A stretch of 64,000 nucleotides of DNA from an uncultured Flavobacteriaceae bacterium (GTDB taxonomy: Bacteria > Bacteroidota > Bacteroidia > Flavobacteriales > Flavobacteriaceae), in the NCBI GenBank assembly GCA_947503005.1, contig CANNCA010000005.1, forward strand, positions 124,001-188,000. Direction: 5' to 3'. Both the position numbers and the translations under genes were made by a program. Below the pieces are notes generated by a model that saw nothing but the letters and a program-made list of their open reading frames with translations, ran no database searches and was not told the origin of the DNA. Below, piece after piece: positions 22,001 to 26,534 of this stretch (the first letter of the stretch is position 1; each line of letters opens with the position of its first letter).

Positions 22001-22351
22001 AAACCGATTGCCGCTGGGTGATTCGAATCTTAGGCCGCTATTGTTTAGTACAATGCCAGTATTGGCATTGTTGACCAAAATGATATTATTGTCACCATTT
22101 GACATTGCAAAGACCTCTGGGTTGACATTTGAAATGGTATACGAATCTATGGGAGTATTGTTCGTGCCTCGATAAACGTTTACTGTAAATGGAGTAGGTT
22201 CTGGAGTTGATAAATAAACCGCTTGCTGTCGGATACCAGCATTATTTTGCCCTTGCTTTAAAGGCGGTAAATAATGAAGGTCACTCAATTGTGCTTTCGC
22301 AGAAATTGCAAATACAATTAGCAAGCAAAAAAATAGTACTTTACGTATCAT
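10043..22351 (-). CDS. Giant SprB-like T9SS type B surface adhesin
   Basis: A 4,102-residue modular protein. In order it has a signal peptide (1-20, ISAKAQ); an IgGFc-binding-protein-like head (about 21-470); an Ig-like unit; a DUF11 domain (about 550-650, IVKTVDKPEIMEGETATF); a thrombospondin-3-like Ca-binding stretch (about 670-693, DYDNDGVIDVIDLDDDNDG); a second such stretch (about 840-880); a second DUF11 (about 910-1015); then about 28 SprB-type modules of 80-110 residues (about 1287-4010), typically opening with xCxGxxDGxI and holding GGxxPYxY and a DxxGC end. A jelly-roll/MAM-like segment (about 1795-2000) interrupts the array. The end is a type B sorting domain (TPDGDGLNDFW, YDRYGREV, GWNGLYQ, LPTGDYWY, GNFTLYR). 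In gliding flavobacteria such proteins are mobile adhesins; the ligand here is unknown. It appears monocistronic. Confidence 0.92.
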   Translation of the reverse strand: MIRKVLFFCLLIVFAISAKAQLSDLHYLPPLKQGQNNAGIRQQAVYLSTPEPTPFTVNVYRGTNNTPIDSYTISNVNPEVFAMSNGDNNIILVNNANTGIVLNNSGLRFESPSGNRFYVNYRGSSNAQSASLTSKGRQALGTKFKWGGVPNRGAHPSKSNTLGIMATEDNTTINLFGYDPGCQFRVGNNIAGITANTHQITLDANESFVYETYIGNAPTQAHEDGWIGASIVSDKDIVISNGSMNFGRQVGASNRDAGIDQPVPENRLGKEYVFVRGNGNTNGWTEFPLLIATADNTQIFINGSATPIATINNGDYFEVPSTMYSSNTVGANMFVQTSKDVYAYQCMAGATTPYTQGLNFVAPVNCLLPDVMDNIPDIRNMAGTAVTGGLTIIAAVNTPDANIIVTDGNGPVTLPASNPVTGSTDWKTFFIPNLNGDVSVQSTGPMAVGFFGYNGARGVAGYFSGFDTVPEVSLEIRGGTGCFVGSEIYEATNSNFDAFQWYRDGAIIPGANSPSYAPNGAGEYFLRGTKGPCTYDSNPILGLYCDPDIHIVKTVDKPEIMEGETATFTIRVQNWGVGPLTNLQITDNIPAGLSLVNAFTITGSWSGNIWNIGTLGGGDIAELQLEVQADEIDTLPFLNLTNTATHTQDQVDINLTEDSPSANIIVHNDYDNDGVIDVIDLDDDNDGIYDAEECSGLAFNISSGETHNSDLISVENYLILDIFSLDNSFNLQINGNDLAGEIQFQNAPGNFARFLDGTGYGESGNPQIYTLTGSHGTPLIRVVVDQSGQFILFGSRTSNGPLEPMILTTPANAFSWNGGGANAISVGQNVVGPTNMQGVLLTAGCDTDGDGLSDQLDLDSDGDGCSDANEFNKDENADGGDGGEYGTGVPVVDANDGTVNAASYIRILAPEIFLGNTTQDLSGTDVNGQQLNLGQSYKYVLNFQNTGDDDATNFTIRDILPGNITIDDIIVPNPSVTVTTDLVAGTIDFAIPNNLVEVGDPLYVIEIEFTIDSSCSNFVDACSSQLENRAFVTYQGVLNTSTFTDENGSNSISGCPRTPEVASNSVFDALAGCNIPRTEMLCGDDAVLRAGQGFTTYQWYLDTNGNGQVDGGDTQLNDDPDSDPSTYYITAIGTYIVEKSSNGSCPDLVEVIEVERFGTTQTNPIVDYFNQVNSDVDPDNDIQGEIRLDCNDGTTQFVDIFLCGATDSALIQMNITDASGGLFWERLDEASCTAGPDGCLTRNLSCTWNQVETGNNYNVDTAGKYRLSVTYANGCSSRFYFNVFQNELNFTVTPPTDILCDTDGNIRITGVGAGYGFQLINANDNNIVVPFSSNNGPNFEIAVSGTYKVQMTQLNPADNTPIVGACIFETEDIGIQEQLFDVSVDSSPADCNDLGTISVAAFNARPNYTYELFVDDGSNGGLGSPAGNQTAVNDNTHTFSNLIPEDYIVVTSTQDGCSISRNITVAEIPELTLGAVTSENITCTPGVVNVTPAGGLPSPEYEMAIYSIDGVLQHADETSVPDSAYQTETTFLFGDTGNPNRDGDYVFIVKDGNGCYGLSPSVRVDDLGTMSISASNSDIICSDSSTATMTVTVTGGTAPYQYSLDGGTNYQSPNTFANLSAGIYTITVMDSSGNTGMGCVENFDYEIVQPFRLLASAAIIEDASCNPAGALVKIMNPSGGQAPYQYSFNGGTFSSLDTANLLPGNHQFTVQDALGCTYDMELTVPSSATEPTFANNVTYDCDGVGTITVTPSNTADFTYTHDLNGTANIPADNNVFTSVVSGTQTINIEYSTTLAANQSTLFFENFGTGFSTQIAEIGPAYCYEPQDGSTVSCNRGPAGILVNGEYTVTNLVTNPIPSLTSPQDHTGLTDGRFLAIDISTFSDTGSEVLNSVLWTKQNIEVLPNREITLSFWAYNLKNITGTGNNPEVLVEILDSSGTLIYSEVTNEIPKNNHDLDWHERTITFDPGAYTDIDIVFRSNVNSNDGNDLILDDIQASQIPETCSKTADIQVVVEDNKEFSANILATTDPSCPSGTDGSVRFEVLNFPATGFQYSSDGTNWTTSMVSEVTTATPFSAGTHTIQIESLPVSTPTSCTTDFTFTLTDPSVIIPALSQTAEYTCFNTGGTLEASATGGAPGYEYRLEDTSGTEIRPFQTNGTFTNVPDGSYLIRVRDDKNCEVLSTTPVTINRYEDIDFDVSTTCYDGTNNGTITVTVNTGNGDYLFRRDGLAWESPTPSNATTFTFTGLSEGSYDIEVSDAYGCVSAVETIVIAPTLTAAVDVVDVSTCADGSITVNASGGDGNYVYAFVSTSNTVNHTDFGASNTFTVTSLTTDDYNVYVRDNGGISPRCEFQRTVTVGTAPALAFDAIPTNAVCFGDPGSIAVNITSGVAPFTYELVDIDHGTADETQTAVISTSRTYFNLIAGNYNIILTDVYGCSITESRTITEPDELAATITGITPANCTGDVNDFGFAFSAYPTTVGTIQFSADGGTTWVGDNSTPGTSDQLTGYLSGDTVNPSMRTVDGSNNTICQTDLPPFIIPYPLDDLDITILPIIVNCNELQVTVRGQNGTAPYLYTYTDDPANFDPIAPENGWIGPFAAGVTHTFPGLIPGRTYSFYVRDSSTPAPGCVRQSSVNVNNVVTNPMEITSTYEPSCNGANDGEITYNITDSDGSTEPQMSWILYDINDNPITNSGGNIPYSGTINIPNLAANEYYIVVTQVDAGGTVQCTSASENLILEELDAITANLNTLQQITCEQPGIIAIENIQGGGGTFTYTVTGPAPFATITGTTDNPVEITPNSPAGDYHVTITDQFGCSANLGFETLTLSPNPVITSLNIDNCGTSTTVTILPGNTSFLYSIDGGSSFVSNSGVFTSVAEGNYTAVLKDTNGCTVSQAFTVEPSIQATATLSRDLGCGVGQEAEIRIEVSAGSGNYEYEILDSSNASEVARQALVGTSVTELINTTDSYRVFVYDITSNPECPREFPIEILTPTVPDFTANPTNVSCFGNNDGTIVLTQINNGNNPLTYTLTPNNGNFVAATSTYENLPPDTYEVVASGPNGCETTRSTIIVDEPNEIIFDLPTVVQFQCSSDNNPNNATISIDTGSINGGTNVYNTFEFEEVTSGAIQNSTSPNYVFTDYNGGDVIVRVFDNKGCSGQVTVSVPVYDQLNSATVVVDAPISCDYIGEDIHIDISAYTPTNYEYRMLPSGAFQTSHTFTDLQPDNYTFEVKNINTGCKLIVEHTVEEPNTFDVTPEVLADVICHGDNGSVRFNITDVTYAGNFTLNIYDTQGTPINTADDVLEYNDNNVPLGQTGTINIPAGSYLVEIIQNGFPQCTQIRAFTIATPIDPITLDVVEVIHAGCTDDQGTALVRPLGGELPFDITITNTSTGTVYPMASQVSSHLFQGLNSGIYSIEVTDNLTCTQTFLNAFEILLPDPILGNTSATMLNCEGDSDAQVQFNFDMAPRNVTPGYKFILNKYSDASKTILLSSTVSQTTPTFDDQDAGFYTILVEDDMGCTFEDAIAIEILNPIEVIGILTMTQPLSCLVNAELELTATGGTGPYTWSVDGINFNAMNGLNGPNTHVFQNVTAGTYQYFIQDNLNCDARFPTNEITINPLEDLTLQPVDASITPTINCNGESTAVIDWVADGGLGNYRYSLFSDAALTNQVRPNQASGTFADLPEGNYYVHVESGDCRETSIEINIIEPEELVVIPEITNISCYGEEDGRVEFDVQFGTAPYQFAISPNLDKFVDDNSFDDLPVGDYQVIVQDANGCIELVEFTITEPDQLLITLSATPEICAGDEDGTITVVPQGGTPPYSTAINSDSDADFVEGRLTIENLSGGDYFVYVRDANGCLVDDLIRVESGANLNGTVEVIYECSGDTPTNRIDIVFEDPDVSSDVLYALDSTDSNDLVLEPNFENLSSGDHFIYIIHANGCPNTINFEVEGFEPLELSLEQLDLNEITATATGGKEGYTYYFDDQNNGDDNTFYIRRTDTYTVRVVDENGCESIATIEMEFIDIEIPNFFTPDGDGLNDFWIPRNIQQFPDIFIKIYDRYGREVYRIQDTEEGWNGLYQEAELPTGDYWYVIQLNGEDDDREFVGNFTLYR

Positions 22352-22608
22352 TATAGGTCACTTTGTTTGGGATGGACAAATTTTGCCCAACCTCAAAAAA
22401 AGTTCAATCTTGGTAAGTACACAATAATATGTTGTAAAACCCCTGTAGCTTGTTGGAAACTCTAAGTATTACGTAAATTAGCAGCTGAATTCGCTTTAAA
22501 ATAGGGGTTTGTAGGAAGTAGTACGGCCTATAAAAAACTACTTTAAACGACAAAAACTGCAAAAGTCATGGTGATTTTTTGTGGTTCAATGATATTAGAT
22601 GATCAAAT
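22352..22608. promoter_or_regulatory. Divergent intergenic region with two inverted repeats
   Basis: This 257-base gap separates the adhesin gene (leftward) from the gene of unknown function (rightward), so both promoters should lie here, but I see no convincing TAnnTTTG box for either. Two dyads are visible. AAACCCCT (22437-22444) pairs with AGGGGTTT (22503-22510), and AAGTAGT (22516-22522) pairs with ACTACTT (22537-22543) over 14 bases. Either could be operator or leader RNA structure. There is no tRNA-like or long hairpin RNA. Confidence 0.35.
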
Positions 22609-23694
22609 ATGTCTGAAGAGAAATTAATGTCGAAGAAGAAACCTGCATATCCTGTAGGCAAGCGGTTGGATGCTTATTTGGACCATTATAATCGCAAGAT
22701 TGAGATTCCAATTTTTTATGAAGATCTTTTGCGTTTCGCGGGATCAGTTGTGGTTTATGATTCAAATGATGAGGATACTTTATGGGTTAGGGTGTATTAC
22801 TCTGACTCTGAACGTACGGAAATCGACTTGAGTCTTAAAAAAGTATACTCAATTCTTCATTCCGATGGCAGTAATCATATCATTGAATACCTGAATATCG
22901 ATGCAGTAGATTACTGTACTTTCGGAAATTCAAAGCCTTTTCGTATCAAAGTGAGAAATATATTGAATGATAACTTCACCTATTTTTACGTAAAAAAGAC
23001 CGATGCCTCACGTGTATATGGTTTGGAGTTAGAGCATATGCTTTCACCCTACAACCTGAATTTTTTAGTCTACAGGGATACGCTTATCGAAGAGCATATT
23101 GCGGGCATACCTGGTGATGTTTTTATCAAAGAGTTTCTTCCAAAATGTACCGAGTCGGAAAAGGCCCAATTGGCTAAAGAATTCGTCAAGTTCAATGAAC
23201 GCTGCATGATTCGGTTATTAGGAGATATGCGTTCGTACAACTATGTGATTGTTCCTACTCATGATTTTGATCATGTGGTGTATAAGATAAGGGCCATAGA
23301 TTTCGATCAACAGTGTTTTGAAGGAAAACTAAAAGTGTATCGTCCGCAGTTCTTTAAAGAGAATTACCTTATGGTCGAGTTAGTACGTGCCAAACTACAG
23401 AAAACGTCTGTAGACCAATATAAAATTGAAGAACGCTCTATTGTTGCCAAAAGAATTATTAGTTCTGAAGATCGTATTGAAGAATTGGTCGATATCTGCA
23501 GAGAGGATAATATCTCGCTAGAAGAGAATATTATTGCCTTGCGGGACCACATCTACGAACTGACATTGGACATGAATTTCAAAAAATGCAAGACTATGGG
23601 CGAAGTGTTGACACTAGGCTTGGATTTTGTCAAGAGAAACTATGAAAATGTAAGTATGAAACAGATCATAGAGCAAAAGATTAAATTGCCTTAA
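22609..23694 (+). CDS. Conserved protein of unknown function
   Basis: I do not recognise a named family with certainty. The product has 361 residues, or 355 if the in-frame ATG at 22627 is used. It has no signal peptide or membrane segment and so should be cytoplasmic. Visible features include a central GIPGDVFIKEFLP, then NYVIVPTHDFDHVVYKIRAIDFDQ at about 223-246, whose R-x-x-DFDQ arrangement resembles the metal-binding part of some kinase-like folds. That resemblance is weak and may be chance. The C-terminal 90 residues look helical and charged. It converges with the NdpA-like gene, with stop codons 9 bases apart, and has its own promoter region shared with the adhesin gene. The function is unknown. 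Confidence 0.6.
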   Translation: MSEEKLMSKKKPAYPVGKRLDAYLDHYNRKIEIPIFYEDLLRFAGSVVVYDSNDEDTLWVRVYYSDSERTEIDLSLKKVYSILHSDGSNHIIEYLNIDAVDYCTFGNSKPFRIKVRNILNDNFTYFYVKKTDASRVYGLELEHMLSPYNLNFLVYRDTLIEEHIAGIPGDVFIKEFLPKCTESEKAQLAKEFVKFNERCMIRLLGDMRSYNYVIVPTHDFDHVVYKIRAIDFDQQCFEGKLKVYRPQFFKENYLMVELVRAKLQKTSVDQYKIEERSIVAKRIISSEDRIEELVDICREDNISLEENIIALRDHIYELTLDMNFKKCKTMGEVLTLGLDFVKRNYENVSMKQIIEQKIKLP

Positions 23695-23703
23695 GTTAAA
23701 ACC

Positions 23704-24762
23704 CTAGCTTTTTTGCTCCTTGTTGAAATATACAAGATAATAATACATTTGACGCTCTTCGTCCCATCCCTTTTCTACAAATTTTTCTGCCGATTCAGGA
23801 TTGATGAAATCCAACTTGATTTGGATATTGGTATCCAAATTGATAACGTTTTTTATTTTTCTTCGGGCATCTGAAACCGCTTTATTTGCAATATCGAAGG
23901 TGGAGACATCTTCGATGCTATACTTTGGACCTTTCTCAACCTTGTAATGTTTGAATTCTGGTATTAATTCGGGGTTTTCCATAACCTCCGTTAAAAAATT
24001 GCTCTCTTCGAACTCATCGTTTTTGGCAAAATGGTTTACCGCCCTATTCATGAACAGCACCTCTTGTTGTTTGTCTTCGGCAGGCAATACGACGTCTTTA
24101 GCGAAGTTTTGACAAAATTTCAAGTAGTTTTTTGTATAGAAATTTTCATCGGCCAAGGCATCTACGCCTAGAAAATTCTCTAACCAATATTTGGCGTCAT
24201 AACGGTTGCTATCAACGGAAAGTACTTTGTAACCTTCTTCTTTGTTTACATTGAAAATGAGACAGCCTTTATCCAGTTTATTGATGTTGATGCCTTGTTG
24301 AATGATAATATCAAGGTTGCTCCCTTTTTCCGCGAACTGCAGAAAATCATGTTTGAGCTCGCTTTTGAAAATTCCTACTGCATCTACTTTAGTATTGTCA
24401 AGAACTAATCCGGTGAGATAGGTGACATATACTTCCCCGCTTTTAATATGTGGATGATTTGATTGTTCAAAAAGGTGTGTTGCAATTTTCTTTGAGTTTA
24501 AATGTGCGGAAGAAGGGTCCGCAAATAACTGGCTAACTATTTGGTACAATTCATTGAATTCTACATCAACTTCGTTGGAAAGTTTAAAATAATTTTCTTC
24601 CTTTTCTCGAAAAGGTTTGAAGAAATACTCTTTCAGAATACCTGTAGTTTCATCATTTAATTGTGTCGGCTCTTCCGATAAAAAGGCTCCTTCACCCTTG
24701 TTTTTGTTTCCTATCCTGTGAATGGAAATGCTTTCGATTTGCGTTGAATAAAGGTTGATCAT
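23704..24762 (-). CDS. NdpA/YejK-like nucleoid-associated protein
   Basis: A 352-residue soluble protein that matches the 37-kDa nucleoid-associated protein family in length and pattern: an N-terminal IxxIxIHRIGNK segment, LFxDPSSAHLNSKKIA, a central GSNLDIIIQQGININKLDKGC, and a C-terminal KIDxEDVSTFD-like region (YSIEDVSTFDIANKA). In enterobacteria YejK binds the nucleoid; in Bacteroidota the family is widespread but poorly studied. It lies 83 bases downstream of the pRiA4b ORF-3-like gene on the same strand. The assignment to family is good; the exact role is inference. Confidence 0.72.
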   Translation of the reverse strand: MINLYSTQIESISIHRIGNKNKGEGAFLSEEPTQLNDETTGILKEYFFKPFREKEENYFKLSNEVDVEFNELYQIVSQLFADPSSAHLNSKKIATHLFEQSNHPHIKSGEVYVTYLTGLVLDNTKVDAVGIFKSELKHDFLQFAEKGSNLDIIIQQGININKLDKGCLIFNVNKEEGYKVLSVDSNRYDAKYWLENFLGVDALADENFYTKNYLKFCQNFAKDVVLPAEDKQQEVLFMNRAVNHFAKNDEFEESNFLTEVMENPELIPEFKHYKVEKGPKYSIEDVSTFDIANKAVSDARRKIKNVINLDTNIQIKLDFINPESAEKFVEKGWDEERQMYYYLVYFNKEQKS

Positions 24763-24845
24763 TGAATAATTAGTTTTTTGACAGGTTCAAGTTCAAGAAA
24801 AAAAGCCATGAGTTATGAGTGCGGAGTTTCGATTTTTTACTGATC

Positions 24846-25343
24846 TCAATTCCAATTTTCATCAAAATCAAGATCCTCGTAATTTTCAAGGCCGTCTTCA
24901 TCAAAATTGAAAGTGGTTTCCGATTTGAAATTCTTTTTGGGAGGCGTTTCAGGAAGTTCTCCAAAACTGAACAATAGATTGGGGTAGGTCACCCCTGATT
25001 CATGTTCGACAATATCCGCAAGTTCTACGAAAAACGTCCACATACTTAAGAAATCGTATACATAGATAAGTTTTGGCGTTTTCTCCGTCATCACATCCTC
25101 AAGAAAAGTTTCGTTCATCAGTTTTACATCTGAACCGTTTTCACTCATATCAAAAAGGGCAATTTCCTCATCTTGGACCCATTCGTCGTCACAAGTATAA
25201 AAAGAGGCCATTTCGTTACCCAAAAACCCGAAAGACTGGGCAATCGCATTGTGGAATTCTTCCATTGAATTGCTAGCGTCAATCTCGATATCCCGAAAGA
25301 TATCTTCTTGTGCATCTAAAATGATCCGAATTTTGTAAATCAT
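24846..25343 (-). CDS. pRiA4b ORF-3-like protein
   Basis: A 165-residue acidic protein beginning MIYKIRIILDAQEDIFRDIE, with F/Y-rich FGFLGNEMASFYTCDDEW and the late VYDFLSMWTFFVELADI motif, which corresponds to the YxYDFGDxWxHxI core of the PRiA4_ORF3 fold (also annotated as IS1096 passenger TnpR family). Here the usual GD/H residues are replaced (LSMWTFFVEL), as is common in Bacteroidota members. The C-terminus is a low-complexity Asp/Glu/Asn tail. Despite the plasmid and IS names, nothing mobile is next to it. Its biochemical function is unknown. Confidence 0.7.
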   Translation of the reverse strand: MIYKIRIILDAQEDIFRDIEIDASNSMEEFHNAIAQSFGFLGNEMASFYTCDDEWVQDEEIALFDMSENGSDVKLMNETFLEDVMTEKTPKLIYVYDFLSMWTFFVELADIVEHESGVTYPNLLFSFGELPETPPKKNFKSETTFNFDEDGLENYEDLDFDENWN

Positions 25344-25369
25344 TACTATTTTTTTGCGGGAGGGTAAAG

Positions 25370-26410
25370 TTACAAAGTTTTGTGACTTATTTTAGATTTA
25401 TATCCTTCCAAGACCAAATAGAATTGAACACCGAATAGGAGGGAAGCCAAAACCAGATGTATCGGTTGTGTTGCGAAAGGAAAATCAAGATAATACATCG
25501 CCATTCCGGAAATTACTTCGAACAAAATAAGTAATAAGACCCAATTGATTTTAGAATAGCCAGAACCGATTTTATAAATTCGATATGCAATGAACAAATT
25601 CAACAAAGTCACCAAAATCGAAAAAGAACGATGAATGTAAAATTGAATGTTCGGGTCTTGTAACCAAAGACCCTTTTCGCTTTCACCGACCAAATCAATT
25701 TTAGTATCCACAAATTCCCGTACTTGTGTACCCAAGACAACCTGTATCAAAGTGAATGCCAATGCAATTACAAAGAGATTAAGAGTAAGTTTATCGTATT
25801 TGAAAATACTCTTTTTGTCGCTGCAAATAGCAATGAGATAAAGCAGCATCGCTACGATTAGCAGTGCCATAACCATGTGTATGGTTATTTTGAACGGGTT
25901 TAGGACCGAGTAGACCACTGTAGCACCCAACCAAGCTTGAAAACCCATGGCGATTACCACCACCCATGAAAGAATCGTGATTTTTTTACGCTCTTTCCAA
26001 TACCGTATCGAAAGTAAAGCTAATACCAGTGTAGCCAAGCCAGCCAAAGCACCTAGTAAACGATTTATGAATTCAATCCATGTATGCCAAGGATTGAAAA
26101 TAGCATATTTGTGTTTGGTATACGGTTCCCAATTTTGAGGTTCAAAGTTCGACGGGGTCGTAAAGTCTTTGATTGCAACTTGCAATGCTTCATTGATAAT
26201 TACCACCTGTCCTTTTTTATAGTCTTTTTCAGGCTGCCATTCTAACTGAGAGGCTTCTGTAGGAGGAATGTAATACCCAAAACATTTTGGCCAATCTGGG
26301 CAGCCCATGCCACTGCCGGTCATTCGCACGACTGCCCCGGCAACGATGACCAAATACACCAAGGTCAAAGCTGTTTTTGCTGTTTTACGGAAGTTTTTCT
26401 CGGTACCCAT
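25370..26410 (-). CDS. ctaA: Heme A synthase, COX15/CtaA family
   Basis: Converts heme O to heme A for cytochrome c oxidase, in the inner membrane. The 346-residue protein (start at 26410) has about eight transmembrane segments, the conserved GAxVRMTGSGMGCPDWPKC start, and an EFINR motif of the family's ExxxR type. Four candidate heme-ligand His are seen in NPWHTWIEF, ITIHMVMAL, FYIHRSFS and TQPIHLVLA. The extra loop (about residues 45-100) between helices 1 and 2 is typical of Bacteroidota enzymes. The reading frame opens at 26449, but a TAATTTTG box at 26435-26428 lies inside that extension, so I prefer the ATG at 26410. Confidence 0.9.
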   Translation of the reverse strand: MGTEKNFRKTAKTALTLVYLVIVAGAVVRMTGSGMGCPDWPKCFGYYIPPTEASQLEWQPEKDYKKGQVVIINEALQVAIKDFTTPSNFEPQNWEPYTKHKYAIFNPWHTWIEFINRLLGALAGLATLVLALLSIRYWKERKKITILSWVVVIAMGFQAWLGATVVYSVLNPFKITIHMVMALLIVAMLLYLIAICSDKKSIFKYDKLTLNLFVIALAFTLIQVVLGTQVREFVDTKIDLVGESEKGLWLQDPNIQFYIHRSFSILVTLLNLFIAYRIYKIGSGYSKINWVLLLILFEVISGMAMYYLDFPFATQPIHLVLASLLFGVQFYLVLEGYKSKISHKTL

Positions 26411-26427
26411 TCCAAATAATTTCGTTG

Positions 26428-26435
26428 CAAAATTA
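26428..26435 (-). promoter_or_regulatory. Bacteroidota-type -7 box for ctaA
   Basis: TAATTTTG on the minus strand matches the TAnnTTTG consensus fully, 18 bases upstream of the ATG at 26410. No clear TTTG -33 element is seen at the expected distance. Confidence 0.45.
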
Positions 26436-26479
26436 CCATACTTTACCAAGATAGTAAGCCTAGAATGTCAAAGATTTTA

Positions 26480-26512
26480 ATAAAAAAAGACCGTTCAATA
26501 AGAACGGTCTTT
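26480..26512 (-). terminator. Rho-independent terminator after the OmpA-family gene
   Basis: On the minus strand, an 11-bp perfect stem AAAGACCGTTC / GAACGGTCTTT with a 5-base loop is followed by a run of T (TTTTTTTATT when the stem end is included). It starts 23 bases after the stop codon and separates this gene from ctaA. Confidence 0.88.
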
Positions 26513-26534
26513 GAGTTGGTTGTTTAAATCATTT

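Noticed and set aside
10043-22351. Regularly spaced similar segments suggesting a CRISPR array or DNA satellite
   Set aside because: The periodicity is at the protein level (SprB modules of 80-110 residues within one open frame); nucleotide identity between units is low and units are not short direct repeats.
22352-22608. tRNA or structured small RNA in the largest clean gap
   Set aside because: No cloverleaf, CCA end or strong hairpin with T-run is visible; only two short dyads.
24770-24964. Small Lys-rich gene of 64 codons between the NdpA-like and pRiA4b-like genes
   Set aside because: It is mostly a frame-shifted reading of the acidic 3' end of the pRiA4b-like gene and has no independent support.
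24846-25343. Sign of a plasmid or IS1096-type mobile element from the pRiA4b ORF-3 / IS1096 TnpR family name
   Set aside because: There is no transposase, terminal repeat or target duplication nearby; the family is common in chromosomes.
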